Positions 27,179 to 35,513 of a stretch of 64,000 nucleotides of DNA are shown here, piece after piece. The notes beneath the pieces were generated by a model. That model was given only the letters and a program-made list of their open reading frames with translations, was not told the DNA's origin and made no database searches. The translations under genes and the position numbers were made by a program. Source of the stretch: an uncultured Lachnospiraceae bacterium. Lineage in GTDB: Bacteria; Bacillota; Clostridia; Lachnospirales; Lachnospiraceae. Location of the stretch: positions 62,001-126,000 of the forward strand of contig CAJTLB010000001.1 in assembly GCA_910577045.1 (NCBI GenBank). Direction: 5' to 3'. Positions within the stretch are counted from its first letter, which is position 1. Each line of letters starts with the position of its first letter.

Positions 27179-28407
27179 TGGAAATGAAAGAAAACAGAAG
27201 GATGAAGCGGCATGTAATAGGTTATATCCTGCTGATAGCAGCATTAATTTTGGCTATTCAAAATATTGGTGTGGTACTTGGCATAGTAAGCAAGCTTTTG
27301 GGAGTGTTAAAACCATTAACATTAGGCTGTGCAATGGCTTATATTTTAAATATCCTAATGAAGAAAATTGAAAAAATCTATGCCCCTTCTCCTAAAAATG
27401 TATGGGTAAGGAAAAGTAAAAGAGGGGTATGTATTGTATTATCCTTATTAGTAGTTGTAGGAATTTTGGGCTTGGTAGTTGGCCTGGTAGTGCCAGAACT
27501 TGGAAGTGCGTTTGTAGTAATTGCAGAAGGCGTGCCAGTATATTTTGAGAAAGTTACAAAGTGGCTAATGACATATTCGGATCAGTTCCCATTAATTGAA
27601 GAGTATATTGGAAGCTTAGAAATTGACTGGCAGCAGATTTTGAAAAATGTGGTGGGATATGTAACAAGTGGGGTAGGGGGCATTTTAAATTCTACTATTT
27701 CAGTGGTTACAGTAATTACGGGAAGCATAATTAATTTTTCGATTGCGCTTATATTTGCTATTTATATTTTATATAACAAAGAAAAGCTGACAGAACAATG
27801 TAAAAAGCTGCTGGATGCCTATTTTTTCATTTGGAAAACAAGAATTTATGAAGTAGTAAGCGTGGCAGACAATACGTTTTCTAATTTTATTGTGGGGCAA
27901 TGTACAGAGGCAGTAATCCTTGGCTCGTTGTGTGCCGTGGGGATGTGGGTTTTGCAGTTCCCATATGCGCCTATGACAGGGGCTTTTATTGGTGTGACTG
28001 CGTTAATTCCTGTAGCAGGGGCTTATTTAGGTGCAGGGGTTGGTGCGTTTATGATTTTAACCGTAGATCCCATGAAAGCTGTTTTATTTTTAATTTTTAT
28101 TGTTTGCCTGCAGCAGTTAGAAGGGAATTTAATTTATCCAAAAGTGGTAGGTTCTTCCGTAGGGCTTCCAGCACTTTGGGTATTGGCAGCAGTAACGGTT
28201 GGCGGTGGAATCAATGGGATTTTCGGGATGCTTTTGGGGGTCCCAATTGCAGCAACTTTATATAAATTAATTAAATTAGATGTTACAAAAAGGCTGCAAG
28301 AACCAGTTTTAGAAGAAGTAGTAGTAAAGGAAGAGGGGCAAGAAGGAGAAGAAGTAGTAGTAGTAAAGGAAGAAGGGCAAGAAGGGCAGGAGGAGAAAGA
28401 GCTATGA
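27178..28407 (+). CDS. AI-2E family membrane transporter
   Basis: A 409-residue polytopic protein of the AI-2E/TqsA/PerM family with about eight hydrophobic helices and the family motif region GVTALIPVAGAYLGAGVGAF and LEGNLIYPKVVG. Substrates in this family are diverse (autoinducer-2 export, Na+/H+ exchange), so function is not assigned. The last ~30 residues are an odd Glu/Val/Gly-rich tail made by an internal duplication. It starts at ATG 27178, overlapping topB, and ends in an ATGA overlap with prmA. Confidence 0.85.
   Translation: MEMKENRRMKRHVIGYILLIAALILAIQNIGVVLGIVSKLLGVLKPLTLGCAMAYILNILMKKIEKIYAPSPKNVWVRKSKRGVCIVLSLLVVVGILGLVVGLVVPELGSAFVVIAEGVPVYFEKVTKWLMTYSDQFPLIEEYIGSLEIDWQQILKNVVGYVTSGVGGILNSTISVVTVITGSIINFSIALIFAIYILYNKEKLTEQCKKLLDAYFFIWKTRIYEVVSVADNTFSNFIVGQCTEAVILGSLCAVGMWVLQFPYAPMTGAFIGVTALIPVAGAYLGAGVGAFMILTVDPMKAVLFLIFIVCLQQLEGNLIYPKVVGSSVGLPALWVLAAVTVGGGINGIFGMLLGVPIAATLYKLIKLDVTKRLQEPVLEEVVVKEEGQEGEEVVVVKEEGQEGQEEKEL
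28312..28395 (+). repeat. Duplicated low-complexity segment in the AI-2E gene tail
   Basis: Two imperfect copies of about 40 bp (GAAGTAGTAGTAAAGGAAGA followed by GGGCAAGAAGG) encode EEVVVKEEGQEG and EEVVVVKEEGQEGQ. The copies differ by one extra GTA codon and a few substitutions, consistent with slippage. Confidence 0.75.
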
Positions 28408-29363
28408 AATGGGATAAATTTACTATAGAAACAACAACAGAAGCAGAAGACTTTATTAGTGACATGTTGGCAGAACTTGGGATAGAAGGGATAGAAATAG
28501 AAGATAATGTGCCTTTGTCAACGGCAGATACACTTGCCATGTTTGTAGATATTTTACCAGAACTTCCTCCAGACGAAGGAAAAGCAAAAATAAATTTTTA
28601 CTTAGAGCCAGAAAAGGATCATCAAGAATTATTAGTAAAAGTAAAAGAAGGGTTGGATAAGTTACGTGCTTATACAGAAGTAGGGGCAGGGACTATTTTT
28701 CAATCACAGACAGAGGATAAAGACTGGATTAATAACTGGAAACAATATTTTAAGCCATTTACAGTGGATAATATTTTAATAAAGCCTACTTGGGAGGAAA
28801 TCCCAGAGGAACACGCAGATAAGTTGTTGATCCAGATTGATCCTGGTACTGCGTTTGGGACGGGGATGCATGAAACTACTCAATTGTGTATCCGCCAACT
28901 AAAAAAATATATAAAACCGGGGATAAAACTGTTAGATGTAGGATGTGGAAGTGGGATACTTTCTATTGTAGGGTTAAAAATGGGGGCAGAGTATGCACTG
29001 GGGACTGATTTAGACCCTAATGTGGTAACTACAGTACAAGACAATATGCAGGCAAACCAAATCCCAGAAGGGAAGCTTCAGGTAAAAATAGGAAATTTAA
29101 TTGATAATAAAGAATTACAAGAACAAGCAGGTTTCGGTTGTTATGATATAGTAACAGCAAATATTTTGGCAGATGTGATTATACCTTTACAAAAAGAGAT
29201 TGCTGTACATTTAAAGCCGGAAGGGTATTTTATTTCTTCTGGTATTATTGAAAAGAAAGAACAGGCAGTTTTGGCAGCAATAAAGGAAAACCCCAGCCTT
29301 GAGGCAGTGGAGGTGGTTAGGCAGGGAGAATGGGTGTCCATTACAGCAAGGAAGGTGAAATAA
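28404..29363 (+). CDS. prmA: Ribosomal protein L11 methyltransferase
   Basis: A 319-residue SAM-dependent methyltransferase that trimethylates ribosomal protein L11. The N-terminal substrate-recognition domain includes DWINNWKQYFKPF. The catalytic domain has DPGTAFGTGMHETT, motif I LLDVGCGSGILSI, ATDLDP-like GTDLDPNV and the NPPY-like NILADVI. It is translationally coupled to the upstream gene (ATGA overlap) and followed directly by rsmE, the common prmA-rsmE pairing. Confidence 0.95.
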   Translation: MKWDKFTIETTTEAEDFISDMLAELGIEGIEIEDNVPLSTADTLAMFVDILPELPPDEGKAKINFYLEPEKDHQELLVKVKEGLDKLRAYTEVGAGTIFQSQTEDKDWINNWKQYFKPFTVDNILIKPTWEEIPEEHADKLLIQIDPGTAFGTGMHETTQLCIRQLKKYIKPGIKLLDVGCGSGILSIVGLKMGAEYALGTDLDPNVVTTVQDNMQANQIPEGKLQVKIGNLIDNKELQEQAGFGCYDIVTANILADVIIPLQKEIAVHLKPEGYFISSGIIEKKEQAVLAAIKENPSLEAVEVVRQGEWVSITARKVK

Positions 29364-30098
29364 ATGTACCATTTTTTTGTAGAAGGGCAGGTAAATGGGG
29401 ATCAGGTTGTAATAACAGGGAGCGATGTAAACCATATTAAGAATGTATTGCGTATGAGGCCAGGGGAGGAAATAAAAATTAGTGATGGCGGAAATATGGT
29501 ATATCTATCTAAGATTGTTGCCTTAGAAGAAGAACAAGTAATCTGTGAGGTACAAAGAAAAGAGGAATCCTATACAGAACTTCCCTGCCCTATTTACTTA
29601 TTCCAAGGACTCCCAAAATCGGATAAAATGGAGTTAATTATCCAAAAGGCAGTAGAGCTTGGGGTTTCTGCCATTATCCCAATGTCTACTAACCGTGCAG
29701 TCGTAAAGTTAGATGCAAAAAAAGAGGAAAATAAACGGAAACGCTGGAATAGCATTGCAGAAAGTGCCGCAAAGCAGTCAGGGAGAAGCAGGATCCCAAA
29801 AGTGGAGCCAGCCGTGAGTTTTAAAGAAGCTGCTGAGAGGATGCAAACATTAACCCACCGTTTTATCCCATATGAGCTTTGCGAGGGCATGGAAGAAACA
29901 AGGAGGCTGCTTGGCATGATACGGCCAGGGGATAGTATTGGCATTATGATTGGGCCAGAAGGAGGGTTTGAGAAAGAAGAAATTTCCCTTGCCTTAAAAC
30001 ATGATATTTTGCCAATCACACTTGGGGGCAGGATTTTAAGGACAGAGACGGCTGGGATGAGCCTATTGTCTATTTTAATGTTTTTATTGGATTCTTAA
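29364..30098 (+). CDS. rsmE: 16S rRNA m3U1498 methyltransferase RsmE
   Basis: A 244-residue SPOUT-class methyltransferase that modifies U1498 of 16S rRNA. It has an N-terminal PUA-like domain (FFVEGQV...HIKNVLRMRPGEEI), then the knotted SAM-binding domain with MIGPEGGFEKEEI and LGGRILRTETAGM. It starts immediately after the prmA stop with GGAAGG overlapping the end of prmA. Confidence 0.95.
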   Translation: MYHFFVEGQVNGDQVVITGSDVNHIKNVLRMRPGEEIKISDGGNMVYLSKIVALEEEQVICEVQRKEESYTELPCPIYLFQGLPKSDKMELIIQKAVELGVSAIIPMSTNRAVVKLDAKKEENKRKRWNSIAESAAKQSGRSRIPKVEPAVSFKEAAERMQTLTHRFIPYELCEGMEETRRLLGMIRPGDSIGIMIGPEGGFEKEEISLALKHDILPITLGGRILRTETAGMSLLSILMFLLDS

Positions 30099-30133
30099 TA
30101 GAGAAAAAGTAAAAAAATAGGAAAGGGAGCAGG

Positions 30134-31282
30134 ATGGAAGTATATTTGGATAATTCTGCCACAACACAAGTATTTGACAGTGTAAAAGATGTGGTAATAA
30201 AAACAATGGCAGAAGAATATGGGAACCCCTCTGCCATGCACAGAAAAGGCATTATAGCAGAACGGTATATAAAAGAAGCAAAAGAAGTTTTGGCTAAATC
30301 TTTAAAAGTAGAAAGTAAGGAGATTTTTTTTACATCTGGCGGGACAGAATCCAATAATATGGCGTTAATTGGGGCTGCTATGGCAAATAGGCGGAGTGGC
30401 AGCCGTATTATTACAACTGAAATTGAACATCCCTCTGTAAAAAATACAATGAAATATTTAGAAGAACAGGGATTTGAATTAATTATTTTGCCAGTGGATA
30501 AGGTTGGCAAAGTCCGGTTAGAGGTATTAGAGGAAGTTATGACCCCAGATACTATTTTGGTATCTGTAATGTATGTAAATAATGAAATTGGTTCAGTGCA
30601 GCCAATAGAAGAAATAAGTTCTATTATCCATACAAAAAACCCAAAAGTAGCCTTTCATGTAGACGGGGTACAGGCATTTGGGAAATATAAGATTTATCCA
30701 AAACGGATGGGGATTGATTTATTTTCAGCAAGCGGGCACAAAATCCATGCGCCAAAGGGCGTGGGTTTTTTGTATAAAAATGCGGCGGTAAAAGTAAAAC
30801 CAGTAGTCTTTGGCGGCGGGCAGCAAGACGGTATGCGTTCTGGCACATTAAATGTCCCCGGAATTGCAGGGCTGGCATGTGCAACAGCAGAGGTATATTC
30901 TGATTTTAGTCAGAAACAAGAAAGGCTCTATCAACTAAAGGAAAAATTGGTACAAGGGCTTGGGGCGATAGAAGGGGTAAGAATAAATGGAATGACTGGA
31001 AGGGAAGGCGCGCCGCATATTGTAAGCGCAGGTTTTTTGGGAATCCGAAGTGAGGTGCTTCTTCATGCGTTGGAAGATAAGGGGATTTATGTATCGGCAG
31101 GTTCTGCTTGTTCTGCCCATAAAGCATCGGTAAGCCCAACATTAAAAGCTATAGGGGTGGAAAAAGAGTATTTAGGCTCTGTAATTCGTTTTAGTTTTAG
31201 TGAATTTACTACAGAAAAGGAAATCCAATATACTTTGGAAGTGATAAGGGAACTGCTGCCAATGCTTGGAAAGTATGTTTAG
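30134..31282 (+). CDS. nifS: Cysteine desulfurase (NifS/IscS-like)
   Basis: A 382-residue PLP enzyme that takes sulfur from cysteine. Seen: YLDNSATTQV at the N terminus, TSGGTESNNMA, the PLP lysine Lys203 in SASGHKIHAPKG, and the persulfide-forming Cys326 in SAGSACSAHKAS. It is encoded directly before thiI, like the dedicated desulfurase-ThiI pair of Bacillus subtilis, so it probably supplies sulfur for tRNA 4-thiouridine. The ribosome site is AAAGGGAG. Confidence 0.93.
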   Translation: MEVYLDNSATTQVFDSVKDVVIKTMAEEYGNPSAMHRKGIIAERYIKEAKEVLAKSLKVESKEIFFTSGGTESNNMALIGAAMANRRSGSRIITTEIEHPSVKNTMKYLEEQGFELIILPVDKVGKVRLEVLEEVMTPDTILVSVMYVNNEIGSVQPIEEISSIIHTKNPKVAFHVDGVQAFGKYKIYPKRMGIDLFSASGHKIHAPKGVGFLYKNAAVKVKPVVFGGGQQDGMRSGTLNVPGIAGLACATAEVYSDFSQKQERLYQLKEKLVQGLGAIEGVRINGMTGREGAPHIVSAGFLGIRSEVLLHALEDKGIYVSAGSACSAHKASVSPTLKAIGVEKEYLGSVIRFSFSEFTTEKEIQYTLEVIRELLPMLGKYV

Positions 31283-31304
31283 AATATTAAAGGAAGGGGA
31301 TATC

Positions 31305-32492
31305 ATGTTTAAAGCATTTCTAATTAAGTATGGGGAGATAGGGATAAAAGGGAAAAACCGCCATTTATTTGAAGATGCGCTGGTAAGGCAGATTCAGTTA
31401 GCATTAAACCAAATAGATGGGGAATTTATTGTAAGAAAAGAGTCAGGCCGTATTTATGTGGATATAGTAGGGGAATATGACTATGAGGAAACAATAGATG
31501 CGTTGCAGCATGTATTTGGCATTGTTGGAATTGCCCCAATGGTACAGGTGGAAGACAAAGGGTTTGAGCATTTAGCAGAACAAGTTATTTCTTATATGGA
31601 TGCCGTTTATAAGGATAAACATATTACATTTAAGGTACATTCTGTAAGGGGAAGAAAGAATTACCCATTAAATTCTATGGAAATAAGCCGGGATATGGGT
31701 GCAAGGATATTAGCCGCTTTTCCAGATATGAAGGTAGATGTCCATAATCCGCAGGTAAATCTGCATATAGAAATCCGGCAGAAAATTAATATTTTTTCTA
31801 AAGTAATCCCTGGATGTGGCGGGATGCCGGTAGGTACCAATGGAAAAGCAATGCTTTTATTATCAGGTGGGATTGACAGCCCAGTAGCAGGCTATATGAC
31901 AGCAAAACGTGGAGTTGTGTTAGAAGCAACTTATTTTCATGCGCCTCCTTATACCAGCGACAGGGCAAAACAAAAGGTAGTGGATCTTGCCAGCCAAGTG
32001 GCAAAATATGCAGGGCCAATTAAGCTTCATATTGTAAATTTTACAGCGATCCAATTATATATCTATGAAAAGTGCCCGCATGAAGAACTAACGATTATTA
32101 TGCGCCGCTATATGATGAAAATAGCACAAACACTTGCTGAAGCAAACGGGGCATTGGCATTAATAACAGGAGAAAGCATTGGGCAAGTGGCAAGCCAGAC
32201 CATACATAGTCTGTGTGCAACAAATGAGGTTTGTACTATGCCGGTATTCCGCCCATTAATTAGCTTTGACAAACAAGATATTGTAGATATTGCATTAAAA
32301 ATTGGGACATACGAAACGTCCATACAGCCATTTGAAGATTGCTGCACCATATTTGTAGCAAAACATCCAGTAACAAAACCAAATTTAAAGATTATCCATC
32401 GTTCCGAAGAAAAATTAGCAGAACAAATAGAGGAATTAGTAAAACAGGCGCTTAATACAGTAGAAACAATTGTTTGCGGGGGAATTGAGTAG
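31305..32492 (+). CDS. thiI: tRNA 4-thiouridine synthetase ThiI
   Basis: A 395-residue enzyme for s4U8 in tRNA. ATG 31305 follows AAGGAAGGGG and gives the usual start MFKAFLIKYGEIGIKG; the open frame reaches 13 codons further upstream into nifS. It has an NFLD/THUMP RNA-binding region, then the PP-loop ATPase motif LLSGGIDSPVAGYM, and ends after PFEDCCTIFVAKHPVT. There is no C-terminal rhodanese domain, so persulfide must come from the adjacent NifS. Confidence 0.95.
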   Translation: MFKAFLIKYGEIGIKGKNRHLFEDALVRQIQLALNQIDGEFIVRKESGRIYVDIVGEYDYEETIDALQHVFGIVGIAPMVQVEDKGFEHLAEQVISYMDAVYKDKHITFKVHSVRGRKNYPLNSMEISRDMGARILAAFPDMKVDVHNPQVNLHIEIRQKINIFSKVIPGCGGMPVGTNGKAMLLLSGGIDSPVAGYMTAKRGVVLEATYFHAPPYTSDRAKQKVVDLASQVAKYAGPIKLHIVNFTAIQLYIYEKCPHEELTIIMRRYMMKIAQTLAEANGALALITGESIGQVASQTIHSLCATNEVCTMPVFRPLISFDKQDIVDIALKIGTYETSIQPFEDCCTIFVAKHPVTKPNLKIIHRSEEKLAEQIEELVKQALNTVETIVCGGIE

Positions 32493-32572
32493 AGAAGATT
32501 TATTTTTTTCTATTTGCGCGCTGGATGCAGGCAGCTTTAGCTGCATATTTCCTTTCCGTGCCTGTGCATAAA

Positions 32573-32602
32573 AATAAAGAGGGCATCCAATGGATACCCT
32601 CT
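32573..32602 (-). terminator. Terminator of the HPr-like gene
   Basis: Read on the minus strand, GAGGGTATCC-att-GGATGCCCTC (one G/T-type mismatch) followed by TTTATTTTT, 24 bp beyond the HPr-like stop. On the plus strand there is no T-tract. Confidence 0.85.
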
Positions 32603-32625
32603 ATGTGCCTAAATAAACCTATTAA

Positions 32626-32856
32626 CTAGATTAAGTAAGGAGCTAATGCGGAAAGGATTTCAGAAGAATCGCCTTCTGCATGGATATTTAAGTCGATTGG
32701 CTTGGATAAATCTAAGCTGAAGATACCCATAATAGACTTTGCATCAATAACATATCTGCCAGATACTAAATCAAAGTCAACATCAAATTTTGTAATGTCA
32801 TTTACAAAAGCCTTAACCTTGTCAATAGAGTTTAAAGAAATCTTAACTGTTTTCAT
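32626..32856 (-). CDS. HPr-like protein lacking the phosphorylatable histidine
   Basis: A 76-residue protein with the size and fold signature of the PTS phosphocarrier HPr, including SIMGIFSLDLSKP, the equivalent of the Ser46 region. The N-terminal segment where HPr has GlyHis15Ala reads SLNSIDKVKAF, so the active-site His is absent and PTS phosphotransfer is not possible. It is therefore closer in logic to Crh, a regulatory HPr paralogue. ATG 32856 follows AAAGGAGGG; 16 further upstream codons are open but lack support. It is monocistronic. Confidence 0.85.
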   Translation of the reverse strand: MKTVKISLNSIDKVKAFVNDITKFDVDFDLVSGRYVIDAKSIMGIFSLDLSKPIDLNIHAEGDSSEILSALAPYLI

Positions 32857-32910
32857 TGTAAAAAACCCTCCTTTTATAGATACATAATATTTGTTTACCT
32901 GCATGGTTCT

Positions 32911-32939
32911 ATACTAACGGTAAAGCTAAGAAAAGTCAA
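32911..32939 (-). promoter_or_regulatory. Sigma A promoter of the HPr-like gene
   Basis: On the minus strand TTGACT (32939-32934), a 17-bp spacer and TAGTAT (32916-32911), about 55 bp upstream of the start. Confidence 0.8.
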
Positions 32940-33036
32940 TATACAAAGTTCATAAAAATAGAGAGAAAAAAAGTGGCGGTTTTCCGCTTAGCAATGTAAA
33001 AATAGATAATTTATTAGAAAATAGAGGTAAAATGTT

Positions 33037-34371
33037 ATGAAAAAAGCTGCATTCCACAATTTAGGCTGTAAAGTAAACGCATATGAGACAGAATCCATGC
33101 AGCAGCGCCTTGAGGAAAACGGATACGAAATAGTGCCATTTACAGAAAAAGCAGATGTCTATATTATTAATACCTGTACAGTAACTAATATAGCAGACCG
33201 GAAATCAAGGCAAATGCTCCATCGGGCTAAAAAGAAAAATCCACAGGCAATTGTAATTGCCGTAGGCTGTTATGTACAGGCATCCGAAGAGGAATGTAAA
33301 AAAGACCCAGCCATTGACATTATAATTGGGAATAATAAAAAACAAGATATTGTAGAGATTTTACAAGAATTTGAAAAGGAAAAAACAGTAATAGATACCA
33401 TAATTGACATAAACCATACTTGTGAATATGAGGATATTCCTGTTACCCGTATAAAGAACCATACAAGGGCTTATATTAAAGTACAAGATGGCTGTAACCA
33501 ATTTTGCACCTATTGTATTATTCCTTATACAAGGGGAAGGGTAAGAAGCAGGAAAGCAGAGTCTGTAAAGGAAGAGGTAATAGCCTTAGCAAAGGCAGGG
33601 TTTCAGGAAATTGTATTAACAGGGATCCATCTAAGTTCTTACGGAATAGACAGGAAAGGGGAAGAAACGGATTCTCTTTTAAAGTTAATTGTAGAATTAC
33701 ATGCTGTTCCTGGAATAAAGAGAATCCGGCTTGGTTCTTTAGAGCCTAATATTATAACAGAAGGATTTGTCCGTACAATAAGCTGTTTGCCAAAGGTTTG
33801 CCCACATTTCCATTTATCTTTACAGAGTGGGAGTGATAGTGTATTGAAACGTATGAACCGGCATTACCAAAGTAAGGATTATGAAAATGGCTGTAAGATA
33901 CTTAGGGCTTATTATCAAAATCCAGCAATTACAACAGATATTATTGTTGGCTTTCCAGGAGAGACAGAAGATGAGTTTAAAGAAACAATAGATTTTGCTA
34001 AGAAAATAGCATTTTTTGAAATTCATGTGTTTAAATATTCAAAACGGAAAGGAACTAGAGCAGCAGCAATGGCTGGGCAGCTTTTAGAGGGGATAAAGGC
34101 AGGAAGGAGCCAAAGGTTACTGGCAGTAGAAGAAAAGCTTTCAAGGGAATATCGGCAAGGTTTTATTGGGAAAAAAGTGGAAATACTAATAGAAGAAACA
34201 ACAGAGATTGGCGGCGTGTTATATCAGGTAGGGCATACATGTGAGTATATCCGGGTTGCCATACAAACAGCAGAGGATTTAAGCGGAAGGATTATAGTAG
34301 CAGAATTAGCCGGTTTTTTGCCAGAAGACCAGACGGTTTTATATGCAGTTTTTACAGAAGCCTCTGTATAA
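33037..34371 (+). CDS. mtaB: tRNA t6A37 methylthiotransferase MtaB
   Basis: A 444-residue radical SAM methylthiotransferase that converts t6A37 of tRNA to ms2t6A. The UPF0004 domain begins AAFHNLGCKVNAYETE and includes NTCTVT and GCYVQ, whose cysteines bind the auxiliary cluster. The radical SAM motif is CNQFCTYCIIPYTRGR (C-x3-C-x2-C). A C-terminal TRAM domain follows. GCKVNAYE distinguishes MtaB from MiaB. The ribosome site is AGAGGTAA. Confidence 0.95.
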   Translation: MKKAAFHNLGCKVNAYETESMQQRLEENGYEIVPFTEKADVYIINTCTVTNIADRKSRQMLHRAKKKNPQAIVIAVGCYVQASEEECKKDPAIDIIIGNNKKQDIVEILQEFEKEKTVIDTIIDINHTCEYEDIPVTRIKNHTRAYIKVQDGCNQFCTYCIIPYTRGRVRSRKAESVKEEVIALAKAGFQEIVLTGIHLSSYGIDRKGEETDSLLKLIVELHAVPGIKRIRLGSLEPNIITEGFVRTISCLPKVCPHFHLSLQSGSDSVLKRMNRHYQSKDYENGCKILRAYYQNPAITTDIIVGFPGETEDEFKETIDFAKKIAFFEIHVFKYSKRKGTRAAAMAGQLLEGIKAGRSQRLLAVEEKLSREYRQGFIGKKVEILIEETTEIGGVLYQVGHTCEYIRVAIQTAEDLSGRIIVAELAGFLPEDQTVLYAVFTEASV

Positions 34372-34404
34372 TTGTAACAAATTTATTAACATAACATAAA
34401 ATAC

Positions 34405-34433
34405 TTGCCGAATTTGCAAATTTATATTAGAAT
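34405..34433 (+). promoter_or_regulatory. Sigma A promoter of the ireB-ruvX-rnj operon
   Basis: TTGCCG (34405-34410), a 17-bp spacer and TAGAAT (34428-34433), in the gap between mtaB and ireB. Confidence 0.7.
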
Positions 34434-34522
34434 AGTAAATAGCAGAATGAAACGGGAGCAGTATCATTGTAAAGATACAAAAGGAAAATATAACAAAAAA
34501 AAGTGACTTGGGGACAATAGAC

Positions 34523-34786
34523 ATGCAGAATTTGAATCATACGCAATATTTTCAGGTAGTACAGGAGCCAAAACCGGAAGTAAGTGAGGTTATAGAGAAA
34601 GTATATGAAGCACTTTCAGAAAAAGGGTATAATCCGGTAAGCCAGATTGTGGGATATATTATGTCAGGAGATCCTACATACATTACGAGTCATAAAAATG
34701 CACGCAGTTTAATTATGAAGGTAGAGCGTGATGAGCTGTTGGAAGAGGTATTAAAATTCTATATCGGTAATAAAATTAAAAGCTGA
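34523..34786 (+). CDS. ireB: IreB family regulatory phosphoprotein
   Basis: An 87-residue UPF0297/IreB protein, MQNLNHTQYFQV..., with the conserved IVGYIMSGDPTYITSHKNAR segment. IreB is a substrate of the PASTA kinase IreK in Enterococcus and influences cell-wall stress resistance; the N-terminal Thr of the family (here in NHTQYF) is the phosphorylation region. ATG 34523 is preferred over an in-frame TTG at 34508 that lacks a ribosome site. It is the first gene of the IreB-YqgF-DUF1292 block conserved in Firmicutes. Confidence 0.92.
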   Translation: MQNLNHTQYFQVVQEPKPEVSEVIEKVYEALSEKGYNPVSQIVGYIMSGDPTYITSHKNARSLIMKVERDELLEEVLKFYIGNKIKS

Positions 34787-34803
34787 AGGAATTAGGAGTA
34801 TCT

Positions 34804-35238
34804 ATGAGAGTGATGGGACTGGATTACGGTTCTAAGACAGTGGGTGTGGCACTTAGCGACACTCTTTTGCTTACTGCACAGGGATTGGAAATTATCCGCA
34901 GGGAGAGAGAGGACAAGCTAAGGCAGACACTTGCCAGGCTAGACGCAATCAGCAAAGAATATGAAGTTGACCGGATTGTATTGGGATATCCAAAGAATAT
35001 GAATAATACAGAGGGAGTCCGTTGTGAAAAAACAAGGGCATTTCAAGAAATGCTGGAAAAACGAACTGGGCTTCCTGTTATTTTATGGGATGAAAGGCTT
35101 TCTACAGTAGAAGCTGACAGGACAATGAAAGAGGGCAGAATCCGCAGGGAAGAACGGAAAGAATATGTGGATATGTTGGCCGCCGTGTTTATTTTGCAGT
35201 CATATTTAGATAAGGAGAACGGAGATTGGAAAAAATAG
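34804..35238 (+). CDS. ruvX: Holliday-junction resolvase-like protein RuvX/YqgF
   Basis: A 144-residue RNase H-fold protein with MGLDYGSKTVGVALSD at the N terminus, LGYPKNMNNTEG and DERLSTVEA, the conserved acidic motifs of YqgF. The family is implicated in pre-16S rRNA end processing and was proposed as a Holliday-junction resolvase. It follows ireB with a TTAGGAG site and overlaps the next gene by 13 bp. Confidence 0.95.
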   Translation: MRVMGLDYGSKTVGVALSDTLLLTAQGLEIIRREREDKLRQTLARLDAISKEYEVDRIVLGYPKNMNNTEGVRCEKTRAFQEMLEKRTGLPVILWDERLSTVEADRTMKEGRIRREERKEYVDMLAAVFILQSYLDKENGDWKK

Positions 35239-35492
35239 TGTTTACTGCACCAGAAACAGGTGAAGAAGTAGAATTTTATGTAGTAGAAGAGACTAGGATT
35301 AATGGGGTGAATTATTTATTGGTAACAGAGTCAGATAAAGAAGAGGAAGATGCAAAGGCATATATTTTAAAGGATATGTCAAAAGAAGAAGAAACAGAAG
35401 CCGTTTATAAGATCATAGATGATGATGAAGAGCTAGAGGCAGTATCTAGGGTTTTTGCAGAGCAGCTTGATGATATGGAATTAGAATATTAA
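35226..35492 (+). CDS. DUF1292 family protein (YrzB type)
   Basis: An 88-residue acidic protein (EKIVFTAPETGEEVEFYVVEE, YLLVTESDKEEEDAKAYILK) of the DUF1292/YrzB family, function unknown. TTG 35226 is chosen as start because AAGGAG lies 7 bases upstream; it overlaps ruvX. Its presence between ruvX and downstream tRNA/RNA genes is conserved in Firmicutes. Confidence 0.88.
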   Translation: MEKIVFTAPETGEEVEFYVVEETRINGVNYLLVTESDKEEEDAKAYILKDMSKEEETEAVYKIIDDDEELEAVSRVFAEQLDDMELEY

Positions 35493-35513
35493 AAGGAAAA
35501 GGAGGTGCAATGA

